Of a stretch of DNA of 64,000 nucleotides, positions 1-6,952 are shown in pieces. The position numbers and the translations under genes were made by a program. The first letter of the stretch is position 1. The number at the start of each line of letters is the position of its first letter. Source of the DNA: CAZKGE01 sp964636405 (GTDB lineage Bacteria > Bacillota > Clostridia > Christensenellales > CAG-138); contig CAZWSI010000010.1 in assembly GCA_964636405.1 (NCBI GenBank), forward strand, positions 11,044-75,043, given 5' to 3'. A model generated the notes under the pieces. It made no database searches and was not told the DNA's origin. It saw only the letters and a program-made list of their open reading frames with translations.

Positions 1-1
1 C

Positions 2-55
2 CCCATTCCCTATGTCAGCGTGGGCGCGGATCGGGACGCGATGATCAGGAGATAG
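2..55 (+). CDS. C-terminal tail of an upstream gene (partial)
   Basis: An open frame enters from the left edge and stops at TAG 53-55. It gives a 17-residue tail ending GADRDAMIRR. It stops 3 bases before the purB start, and the purB Shine-Dalgarno lies inside it, so it is probably the end of a co-transcribed gene. Too little is present to name a product. Confidence 0.5.
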   Translation, partial: PIPYVSVGADRDAMIRR

Positions 56-58
56 CGC

Positions 59-1468
59 ATGGAGCACGATCGTTATGAAAGCCCGCTTGCCGCGCGCTAC
101 GCTTCCGAGAAGATGCTGCGCATCTTTTCGCCAAACGCGCGTTTTTCCACCTGGCGCAGGCTCTGGACGGCGCTGGCCCGCGCCGAGCACAGCCTGGGCT
201 TGCCCGTAACCGCCGAACAGGTGACGGAGCTGGAAGCGCACATATACGATATCGACTATGAAGCGGCCGCACGCAAGGAGCGGGAGATTCGCCACGATGT
301 AATGGCGCACGTGTACGCCTATGGGCTCGTGTGCCCGGCGGCTGCGCCCATCATCCACCTTGGCGCGACGAGCTGCTTTGTGACCGACAACGCGGATCTC
401 ATTTTGTACCGCGATGCGCTTAGACGCATCCGCGCGTCCGTTTGCGCGGTGCTTAGCCGCCTCGCGTCCTTTGCGGAGCGCTATAAGGCGTTGCCCGCGC
501 CCGGCTTTACGCATTATCAAAACGCGCAGCCCGTAACGGTGGGCAAGCGCGCCTGCCTCTGGATGCAGGATCTTTTGCTGGACGTGGAGGAGATCGACGC
601 GGCGCTTGCCGCCTTCCGCTTTCTGGGCTGCCGGGGCGCGACCGGCACGGAGGCGAGCTTTGTGGAGCTTTTTTGCGGCGATACCGAGAAAATCGACCGC
701 ATGAACCGCATGCTCGCGGAAGAATTTGGCTTTACGCGGCTCTACGAGGTGTGCGGGCAAACCTATCCGCGCAAGCTGGACAGCCGCATTTTATCTGCCC
801 TGAGCGGCGTGGCGCAGAGCGCGTATAAGTTTGCCTGCGACATGCGCCTTTTGCAGCACGACGAGCAGCTTGAGGAACCCTTTGGGCGCGCGCAGGTCGG
901 CTCGTCCGCCATGGCCTACAAGCGCAACCCCATGCGCGCGGAGCGCATGTGCTCGCTTGCGCGCTTTGTCATCGTAAACGCCCAAAACGCGGATCAGACC
1001 GCCGCCGCCCAGTGGCTGGAGCGTACGCTGGACGATTCGGCCAACAGGCGCGTCGCAATCCCCGAGGCGTTCCTTGCGACGGACGCGATTTTGCGGCTCT
1101 ACGCGGATGTGGCGGGTGGCATTGTGGTAAACGAAGCGGTCATCGCGCGCGCGCTTTCCGAGCAGCTTCCCTTCCTCGCGAGCGAGAACCTCCTGATGGA
1201 GGCCGTGCGCGCGGGGGGCGACCGGCAAGCCTGCCACGAGAGCATTCGCCGCTGCGCCATGGAGAGCCGGGAGCAGATGCGCCTTGGCCGCCCCTGCGAC
1301 CTTGTCGAACGGTTGTGCAGCGAAAAGGCTTTTCCGCTCACGGCCGAGCAGATGCAAAAAATGCTCGAGCCAGCCGCCTATACCGGCCGGAGCGCGGAGC
1401 AGACGGAGCGCTTTTTAGCGGCGCACCCGCTTGAGGCGGGGGCCGATATGCAGGAAATCAATTTATAA
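59..1468 (+). CDS. purB: Adenylosuccinate lyase
   Basis: This is a 469-residue cytoplasmic enzyme of purine synthesis. It releases fumarate from adenylosuccinate (to AMP) and from SAICAR (to AICAR). The fumarase/ASL-superfamily signature is seen as SSAMAYKRNPMRAERM near residues 281-296, and an N-terminal HLGATSCFVTDN segment near 99-110 fits the substrate-binding region. Length is usual for the family. AGGAG at 46-50 lies 8 bases before the ATG at 59. The preceding frame ends 3 bases upstream, suggesting an operon. The next gene follows after 25 bases with its own ribosome site. Family assignment is firm. Confidence 0.95.
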   Translation: MEHDRYESPLAARYASEKMLRIFSPNARFSTWRRLWTALARAEHSLGLPVTAEQVTELEAHIYDIDYEAAARKEREIRHDVMAHVYAYGLVCPAAAPIIHLGATSCFVTDNADLILYRDALRRIRASVCAVLSRLASFAERYKALPAPGFTHYQNAQPVTVGKRACLWMQDLLLDVEEIDAALAAFRFLGCRGATGTEASFVELFCGDTEKIDRMNRMLAEEFGFTRLYEVCGQTYPRKLDSRILSALSGVAQSAYKFACDMRLLQHDEQLEEPFGRAQVGSSAMAYKRNPMRAERMCSLARFVIVNAQNADQTAAAQWLERTLDDSANRRVAIPEAFLATDAILRLYADVAGGIVVNEAVIARALSEQLPFLASENLLMEAVRAGGDRQACHESIRRCAMESREQMRLGRPCDLVERLCSEKAFPLTAEQMQKMLEPAAYTGRSAEQTERFLAAHPLEAGADMQEINL

Positions 1469-1493
1469 ACGTTTTTCGGGGAGGAATCCAGTT

Positions 1494-1757
1494 ATGCACG
1501 ACGGACACGAGCACGGCGCGGCCCACGCGGGCCATGCGCATACCCACGGAGAAAACGACCCGGCGGAGGCGCGCGCGCTTGCGGAATATATGCTCGCCCA
1601 CAACCGCCACCACGCGGACGAGCTGCACGCGCTGGCGCATACCATGGAGCAGGGCAATGCGGACGCGGCAGGGCTTCTGCACGAGGCGGTGGCCGCCTTC
1701 GCGCAGGGCAACGAAAAGCTGGAGGCGGCGCTCGCCCTCTGGCATAAGGAGGCGTAG
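1494..1757 (+). CDS. Histidine-rich small protein, possible metal (nickel) handling
   Basis: This 87-residue soluble protein has 14 histidines, seven of them in the first 18 residues (MHDGHEHGAAHAGHAHTH). The rest looks helical, with more histidines around residues 36-49. The start at 1494 is chosen because a GGGGAGGA ribosome site precedes it; the frame is open further upstream but without a good site. It lies 4 bases before a CooT-type gene, and CooT proteins bind nickel, so a nickel chaperone or buffer is a reasonable inference. No catalytic motif is visible. The purB upstream is probably only a transcription partner. I do not recognise a named family. Confidence 0.7.
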   Translation: MHDGHEHGAAHAGHAHTHGENDPAEARALAEYMLAHNRHHADELHALAHTMEQGNADAAGLLHEAVAAFAQGNEKLEAALALWHKEA

Positions 1758-1761
1758 CGCC

Positions 1762-1956
1762 ATGTGCCTTTCCACGGTGATTACCGAGCAAAACGGCGCG
1801 GACCAAACGCTCATGAAGAACGTGAGCGCCATCAAGCTCGATGGCGACCGCATTGTGCTTACGGACATCATGGGCCGGGAGGCGGAGGTGCGCGGCACGC
1901 TGCAAAGCCTCGATTTTGTGAACAATATCATTCGGGTACATACAAAGCGCGCATAG
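1762..1956 (+). CDS. CooT family nickel-binding protein
   Basis: A 64-residue protein beginning Met-Cys (MCLSTVITEQNG), typical of the CooT family, whose founding member binds nickel through the Cys right after Met during CO-dehydrogenase maturation in Rhodospirillum. The body is a small beta-rich fold ending NNIIRVHTKRA. The ATG at 1762 is the only one placing Cys at position 2. The ribosome site AAGGAGG lies within the end of the His-rich gene, so the two are probably translated together. No CO dehydrogenase or hydrogenase is present here, so the client enzyme is unknown. Confidence 0.82.
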   Translation: MCLSTVITEQNGADQTLMKNVSAIKLDGDRIVLTDIMGREAEVRGTLQSLDFVNNIIRVHTKRA

Positions 1957-1998
1957 GCGGCGCGAGATGGAAGCCATACGCGGCAGGGGGATGGGGAC

Positions 1999-4053
1999 GT
2001 GCGCGATTCGGAAGTAAAACGCGTCATTGCGGTATTCAAAACGCATCTGGATATCGGCTTTACGGATTATGCGGAAAATGTGCTCGCGGGCTATGTGGAG
2101 CACGGGCTCCCGGAGGCCGTCGCCCTTGCGGAGCGGCTTAATATTGGCGGCCGCAAGCGCTTTGTGTGGACGGCGGGCGCGTATTTGTTCAAGCATTATC
2201 TGGATGTGGCGGACGAGACGGGCAAGGCGCTGCTTGACCGCGCTGTGCGCGAAGGCGGCGTGCGCTGGCACGCCATCCCTTGCACCACGCACACGGAGTT
2301 CATGGACGAAAGGCTTTTCCGCTATGGGCTGTCCCTTTCGCAAGCGCTCGACGCGCGCTTTGGGGTAAAGACCATCGCGGCCAAGCTGACGGACGTGCCG
2401 GGTCACACGGCGGCCATGCTTCCGCTGCTTGCGGAGGCGGGCGTGGAGTTTTTGCACATCGGGGTCAACGGCTGCTCGCGCGTGCCCGAAACGCCGCCGC
2501 TTTTCCGCTGGGCCTGCGGCGGCGCGGAGCTCGTGGTCAATTACGCGGGCGCGTACGGCGAGGATACGGTGCTGGACACGGGCGTAGCGCTGGCCTTTTG
2601 TCATGCCATGGACAACGCGGGCACGCCCTCGGAGACGGAAATCGACGCGTTTTACGAAAGGCTTGCCGCGCGCTATCCAAACGCCGTTTTGGAGGCGGGG
2701 ACGCTGGAGGATTTCGCGCTGGAGGTTCGCGCCGTGCGGGATAGACTGCCGCTTGTGACCGAGGAAATCGGGGATAGCTGGATTCACGGCACGGCGAGCG
2801 ATCCGCTCAAAACCTCGCGCTTCCGCCGGCTGCTTGCCTGCAAGGAGCGCTATCTAGCGGAGGGGCGGCTTACGGAGGGAAGCGCGGCGTATGAGCGCCT
2901 GATGGAAAAGCTGCTGCTTGTCGCCGAGCACACCTGGGGGCAGGACGTGAAAAAGCATCTGCTGGATTTTACCAACTGGAGCAAGGCGGATTTTGCCCGC
3001 GCCCGTGCGGCGGACGAAACCTCGCTTGCGGATTATTCCCCCCGCAACGCGCAGCTTCTCGATGCGCTGCGCGAGGAGCTGACGCATTATCTCGGCGAGG
3101 CGGGGCGCTCGTCCTATTCGCATTTCGAGGCCTCGCACGCGGAGCAGCGCGCGTATCTTGACGGCGCGCTTGCCGCCCTGCCGGAGGCGCTGCGCCTTGA
3201 GGCGGAGGCGGAGCTTGCTTTTGCCATGCCTGCACGGCTGGAAAACGCGGCCGCGCACAAGCCCGGGGAGACAATCGAGCTGGGCGCGTGGCGCGTGACG
3301 GTCGGCGCGGACGGCGCGCTGAGCCATCTTGAAAATGCTTCCATCGGCCTGAACAAGGCGCTCTCGCTTGGCCGCTTTTTATACAGCACATACGACGGCA
3401 AGGCCGTGTCGGACTGCTTCTTTTCATACGGGCGCGATTTGATGCGGAATTACGGCTGGGGCGAGTGCGATTTTGGCAAGCCCGGCCTGCGCTACGAGCC
3501 CGGCCTCGAGCGGGGCGATTTTACCGCCGTGCCGTATGCCATCGAGAGCCGCGGCGAGCGGCTGACCATCCGCCTTGCGCCCGAACAGCGGCTTTGCGAA
3601 AGCTACGGCTGCCCAAGGGAAGTGACCATTACGCACCGCTTCCTGCCGGATTCCATTCAAACGACGCTTTACTGGGCAAAGAAGGACGCGATTCGCAGCC
3701 CGGAGGCGGTCTATTTCGGCTTTGATCTGCATATGAACAATCCGTACCGCTGGCGCGTGCGGAAGCTGGGACGGCCCCTTTCGCCCTTCGACATGGTGCG
3801 CGGCGGCAACCGCAAGCTCCACTGCGTCGAGCGCCTTTCCTACGACGCGGCGGACGGAAAGGCAAGCGTCGCTTCGCTCGACGCGCCGCTTGTGTGCGTG
3901 GGCAGGCCGGACGTATACGACGTGGGGCTGGATTATGGCGATCCCAACGCGGGTTTTGCCTTTGTGCTGTACAACAATCGCTGGGGTACCAACTTCAAGC
4001 AGTGGTTTGACGAGGATATGCGCTTTGCCTTTGAAACCTGTTTCCGAGGATAA
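1999..4053 (+). CDS. DUF5054 protein, GH38-like N-terminus
   Basis: A 684-residue protein beginning with VKRVIAVFKTHLDIGFTD, the DUF5054 signature, which resembles the metal-site start of GH38 alpha-mannosidases (H-x-D). LTDVPGHTAAML near residues 130-141 fits the same barrel. The C-terminal half is beta-rich, like the sandwich domains of GH38 enzymes. No signal peptide is seen, so it probably acts on imported oligosaccharides or glycosides in the cytoplasm. Translation starts at GTG 1999, preceded by a GGCAGGGGGATGGGG stretch. Its end overlaps the next gene by 29 bases. Substrate cannot be inferred; the family name is fairly sure and the glycosidase role is inference. Confidence 0.8.
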   Translation: MRDSEVKRVIAVFKTHLDIGFTDYAENVLAGYVEHGLPEAVALAERLNIGGRKRFVWTAGAYLFKHYLDVADETGKALLDRAVREGGVRWHAIPCTTHTEFMDERLFRYGLSLSQALDARFGVKTIAAKLTDVPGHTAAMLPLLAEAGVEFLHIGVNGCSRVPETPPLFRWACGGAELVVNYAGAYGEDTVLDTGVALAFCHAMDNAGTPSETEIDAFYERLAARYPNAVLEAGTLEDFALEVRAVRDRLPLVTEEIGDSWIHGTASDPLKTSRFRRLLACKERYLAEGRLTEGSAAYERLMEKLLLVAEHTWGQDVKKHLLDFTNWSKADFARARAADETSLADYSPRNAQLLDALREELTHYLGEAGRSSYSHFEASHAEQRAYLDGALAALPEALRLEAEAELAFAMPARLENAAAHKPGETIELGAWRVTVGADGALSHLENASIGLNKALSLGRFLYSTYDGKAVSDCFFSYGRDLMRNYGWGECDFGKPGLRYEPGLERGDFTAVPYAIESRGERLTIRLAPEQRLCESYGCPREVTITHRFLPDSIQTTLYWAKKDAIRSPEAVYFGFDLHMNNPYRWRVRKLGRPLSPFDMVRGGNRKLHCVERLSYDAADGKASVASLDAPLVCVGRPDVYDVGLDYGDPNAGFAFVLYNNRWGTNFKQWFDEDMRFAFETCFRG

Positions 4054-4648
4054 ACGTCGCGCCGTCGGGCGCGCGGTCACAGGCGCGTTCGTGCTGTATC
4101 TGGGGGCGCTTGCCTACCTGTTGTTTTTCAGCCGCATCGACTATGGCGGCTGGGCCGCGCAGCGGGCGGGTTATCTGGCGCGCCTCGACGAGATGACCAA
4201 CTTTATGCCCATGGAAACGGTGCTGCGCTATGTGCGCGCCATCAAATATAATTATATCGGCCTGCTCATCCCGCTGCAAAACCTCGTGGGCAACGTGGCG
4301 CTGTTTATGCCCATGGCCTTCTTTTTGCCCGCGCTGTTTAGAAGGCAGCGGGTGTTCTGGCGCTTTTTGTTGCTGACGCTCTTTCTGCTTGCGGCGGTGG
4401 AGGCCATGCAGCTTTTGCTTTGCTGCGGAAGCTGCGACGTGGACGATCTCATCCTCAATTTATTCGGCGCGCTGCCCGTGTACGGCGTGTGCATGCTGCC
4501 CTCTGTGCGCAAGAACCTGATTCGAACGGGCCTCTTTATAGCGCCCGCTCCCGTGGAGGAGGGGGAGGCGGCAGATCCGGGGGAACCGGGGCAGGCCAAG
4601 GAAACGGACAAAACGCGGGCGGCCGCCCCCGAAGCTACAGCTCGATAA
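4025..4648 (+). CDS. VanZ-like membrane protein
   Basis: A 207-residue membrane protein with about four hydrophobic helices and VanZ-family features: FFSRIDYGG early, IPLQNLVGNVALFMPMAFFLP in the middle and CDVDDLILNLFGALPVYG late. VanZ itself gives low-level teicoplanin resistance, but most family members are uncharacterised. No ATG gives a sensible N-terminus. TTG 4025 with GAGGAT about 10 bases upstream is the best start and lies inside the preceding gene. The last 60 residues are acidic and probably disordered. Its 3' end overlaps the convergent ABC-F gene by 14 bases. Confidence 0.75.
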   Translation: MPLKPVSEDKRRAVGRAVTGAFVLYLGALAYLLFFSRIDYGGWAAQRAGYLARLDEMTNFMPMETVLRYVRAIKYNYIGLLIPLQNLVGNVALFMPMAFFLPALFRRQRVFWRFLLLTLFLLAAVEAMQLLLCCGSCDVDDLILNLFGALPVYGVCMLPSVRKNLIRTGLFIAPAPVEEGEAADPGEPGQAKETDKTRAAAPEATAR

Positions 4649-6110
4649 CCCGGGTTGCCACGCGCTCGACAAAGGCCCGGTCGTGCTCGACCAGAAGCAT
4701 GGTCTGCCGCGCGTCCAAAATGAGCGCTTCAAGCTGGCTGCGCGAGAGGATATCCACATAATTAAGCGGCTCGTCCCATACATAGAGATGCGCGCTCTGG
4801 CAAAGACTCGCCCCGAGCAGCACCTTCTTTTTTTGCCCCAGCGAATAGCTCTCCATGGGCTTTTCAAACTGCACGCGCGGAAAATCCAGCTTGCGCAGCA
4901 CCGTCATAAACCGCGTGCGGTCGAGCCCGAGTCCGTCGCCGTATGCCGTAAGGGAGCCGGAGAGGAACGACGCGTCCTGCGGCACGCGCGAGAACGTAAG
5001 TCCCGAGGCGCGGCGCACGTCGCCGGCAGAGGGCGCGTCCTCGCCAGCAAGGAGCCGAAGCAGGCTGCTCTTGCCGCAGCCGTTGCGTCCCACGAGCGCG
5101 ATGCGCTCCCCGCGCGAAACGGTGAGCGAGAGCGGCCCGCACACCCTCCGGCCATCGTAACAGATCGTTACCTCCCGCGCTTCAATCAAGCGCGCCGCGT
5201 GATGCGCAAGGGGCGTGAGCTTGAGCGCGTCGCTGCGCTCAAGGTTCTTTAAGAGCCCCTCCTTTTCCTCCGCCGCGGCAGAAAAACGCCCCTCAATGGC
5301 CTTGGAGCGCTTCATCATCTTGGCGGACTTCGCGCCGATAAAGCCGCGGTTTGCTACCTTGTCCGCCACGCCCGCGCCGATCTTGGTGCGCTCCGCCTTG
5401 TCCGACCACTCCGCCGTGCGGGCAGCCGCCGCGCGCAAAGAAGCGATTTCCTTTTCAAGGCGCTCGTTTTCCGCCTGCTCAAACGCGTCCAGCCGTCTGC
5501 GGTTTTCCTCCCAGGTGGAGTAATTGCCCCGTTGCAGCTCGATATCCGCGCGGTTGACGGACAAAACGTGGTCGATGCAGCCGTCGAGAAACGCCCGGTC
5601 GTGCGAAACGAGGATAAAGCCCCGCTTGCCGCTTAAGTAGCGGGAAACGAGCGCGCGGCCGTGCATATCGAGGTGATTGGTCGGCTCGTCGATGAGCAGA
5701 AAGCGCGCGCTTCGCGAAAAGAGCGCCGCGAGCAGGAGCTTGGTGCGCTCGCCCATGCTGAGCGTGGAGAAGGGGCGGTCGAGCACGTTTTCCGCAACCT
5801 GCAAAAGCGAAAGCTCGCGCAAAAGCCGCCATTCCTCCGCGTCGGAAACGGAAAGCAGCAGTTCGCGGGCGAGCGCGTTTGGGTCTGCGATAGGAAAGGG
5901 GAAATAATCAAAGCCCACCGACGCCGCAATCTTGCCCCGGTAGGGGTATTGGTTCATAAGCAAGCGCAAAAAGGTCGTTTTGCCGCGCCCGTTGCGGCCC
6001 ACGAAGCCCAGCTTCCAGTCCGTATCGAGCGTGAGCGAAACGTGCTCAAAAATATTGTCATAGCTGCCGGGGTAGGCAAAGCTGAGGTCGGTTACCTGGA
6101 TTTGAGACAT
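4635..6110 (-). CDS. ABC-F ribosomal protection protein, Lsa type
   Basis: A 491-residue protein with two ATPase domains and no membrane segments. The first Walker A is GRNGRGKTT (38-45) after DTDWKLGFV, very close to the Lsa group; its signature is LSMGERTK (117-124) with LLIDEPTNHLD following. The second domain has GRNGCGKSS, a degenerate YSLGQKKK signature and VEHDRAF. The charged linker between them is the P-site tRNA interaction motif region. Lsa proteins displace lincosamides, streptogramin A and pleuromutilins from the ribosome. Start 6110 has GGAGGG just upstream; a longer frame exists but has no ribosome site and runs through a hairpin. An attenuator-like leader and a strong promoter precede it. 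Confidence 0.9.
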   Translation of the reverse strand: MSQIQVTDLSFAYPGSYDNIFEHVSLTLDTDWKLGFVGRNGRGKTTFLRLLMNQYPYRGKIAASVGFDYFPFPIADPNALARELLLSVSDAEEWRLLRELSLLQVAENVLDRPFSTLSMGERTKLLLAALFSRSARFLLIDEPTNHLDMHGRALVSRYLSGKRGFILVSHDRAFLDGCIDHVLSVNRADIELQRGNYSTWEENRRRLDAFEQAENERLEKEIASLRAAAARTAEWSDKAERTKIGAGVADKVANRGFIGAKSAKMMKRSKAIEGRFSAAAEEKEGLLKNLERSDALKLTPLAHHAARLIEAREVTICYDGRRVCGPLSLTVSRGERIALVGRNGCGKSSLLRLLAGEDAPSAGDVRRASGLTFSRVPQDASFLSGSLTAYGDGLGLDRTRFMTVLRKLDFPRVQFEKPMESYSLGQKKKVLLGASLCQSAHLYVWDEPLNYVDILSRSQLEALILDARQTMLLVEHDRAFVERVATRVIEL

Positions 6111-6146
6111 AAAGCCCTCCAAAACAAAAACAATTCGCGTCCCAAC

Positions 6147-6256
6147 CGTTTTGCCTCCCGGCAAAACGCGCGCACAGCAAAAGCGAACCGAAGCTCTTCT
6201 CCGGCGCGCCCGCGCGATGCGTTTACAATGGGGTTAGCGAATCATTCCGTTCCTCC
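6147..6256 (-). promoter_or_regulatory. Leader of the ABC-F gene with three-codon uORF and hairpin
   Basis: On the minus strand GGAGGA (6251-6256) is followed after 5 bases by ATG ATT CGC TAA (6245-6234), a uORF encoding Met-Ile-Arg. Downstream is a perfect 9-bp hairpin, CGTTTTGCC (6147-6155) and GGCAAAACG (6160-6168) with a TCCC loop on the plus strand, ending about 36 bases before the ABC-F start. Antibiotic ABC-F genes are often controlled by ribosome-mediated attenuation over a short uORF, so this layout fits. The hairpin is not followed directly by a T run, so the exact mechanism is uncertain. Confidence 0.65.
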
Positions 6257-6273
6257 GGGCCTTATTTGACCCC

Positions 6274-6302
6274 AGCATACCAGAAAACGGCCGCGCTGTA
6301 AA
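6274..6302 (-). promoter_or_regulatory. Promoter of the ABC-F gene
   Basis: On the minus strand TTTACA (6302-6297) and TATGCT (6279-6274) are 17 bases apart. Transcription would begin near 6267, shortly before the uORF ribosome site. Confidence 0.7.
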
Positions 6303-6342
6303 GAAAAACCGCGCGCGAAAACCGTCCGCTTTTGACTCCGCG

Positions 6343-6371
6343 TTTCCAATTTGCCGCATCTATGGTATACT
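6343..6371 (+). promoter_or_regulatory. Probable promoter of the sigma-factor operon
   Basis: TTTCCA (6343-6348) and TATACT (6366-6371) are separated by 17 bases, about 75 bases before the sigma-factor start. It is divergent from the ABC-F promoter. The -35 is weak; many ECF operons also have a self-recognised promoter, which I cannot define here. Confidence 0.5.
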
Positions 6372-6445
6372 GACTGCGAAAAATCATGCCGCCCCGCAAC
6401 CGCCGCCCCCCCGGCGCGGTGTTATGGGTGGAAGAAAGGACGACG

Positions 6446-6952
6446 ATGGAACAGCAGCAGGCAGCGGCGCGGCTGACCGCCCACGACGAAGGCGTGGAAG
6501 CGCTGTACGGACGTTATGCCGACATGGTGTACCGATTGGCCTTTTTGCGGACCAGGAGCGGCACGGACGCGGACGACGTGCTGCAGGAGGTCTTCCTGAG
6601 GGCTTTGCGCGCAAACCCGGTCTGGCGCGACCGCGAGCACCAGAAGGCGTGGTTTATCCGCGTAACGATCAACTGCACAAAGTCGCTTTTGACCTCTGCC
6701 TTCCGCCGCCACACCGCGCCCCTCGACGACAATCTCTTAACCGAGATGGAGGAGCGCACCGAGGTGTACGGCAAGGTTTTGCAGCTTCCCGTAAAGTACC
6801 GCACGATCGTGCACCTGTACTATTACGAGGGCTATCATGTGGAGGAGATCGCGCGGATGCTGTCCGCCAATCCTTCCACCGTCAAGTCCTGGCTCTTCCG
6901 CGCACGCGATATGCTGCGGGAAGAATTGAAAGGGGAGTTCCTTGATGTTTGA
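6446..6952 (+). CDS. RNA polymerase ECF-type sigma-70 factor
   Basis: A 168-residue sigma factor. Region 2 is seen around YADMVYRLAFLRTRSGTDADDVLQEVFLRAL (written here in part as DADDVLQEVFLRAL) with KAWFIRVTINCTKS after it. Region 4 contains LPVKYRTIVHLYYYEGYHVEEIARML and the recognition helix NPSTVKSWLFRARDMLR. ATG 6446 with AGAAAGGA upstream fits the usual ECF start. It overlaps the next gene by 8 bases; that gene has an N-terminal cytoplasmic tail and one membrane helix, and is the likely anti-sigma partner. The signal sensed is unknown. Confidence 0.9.
   Translation: MEQQQAAARLTAHDEGVEALYGRYADMVYRLAFLRTRSGTDADDVLQEVFLRALRANPVWRDREHQKAWFIRVTINCTKSLLTSAFRRHTAPLDDNLLTEMEERTEVYGKVLQLPVKYRTIVHLYYYEGYHVEEIARMLSANPSTVKSWLFRARDMLREELKGEFLDV

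Noticed and set aside
1492..2787. A 431-codon minus-strand frame
   Set aside because: It lies opposite the His-rich, CooT and DUF5054 genes, which are supported by motifs and ribosome sites.
4635..6164. A longer ABC-F start at 6164
   Set aside because: The extra 18 residues run through the leader hairpin and lack a ribosome site; ATG 6110 has GGAGGG and the family N-terminus.
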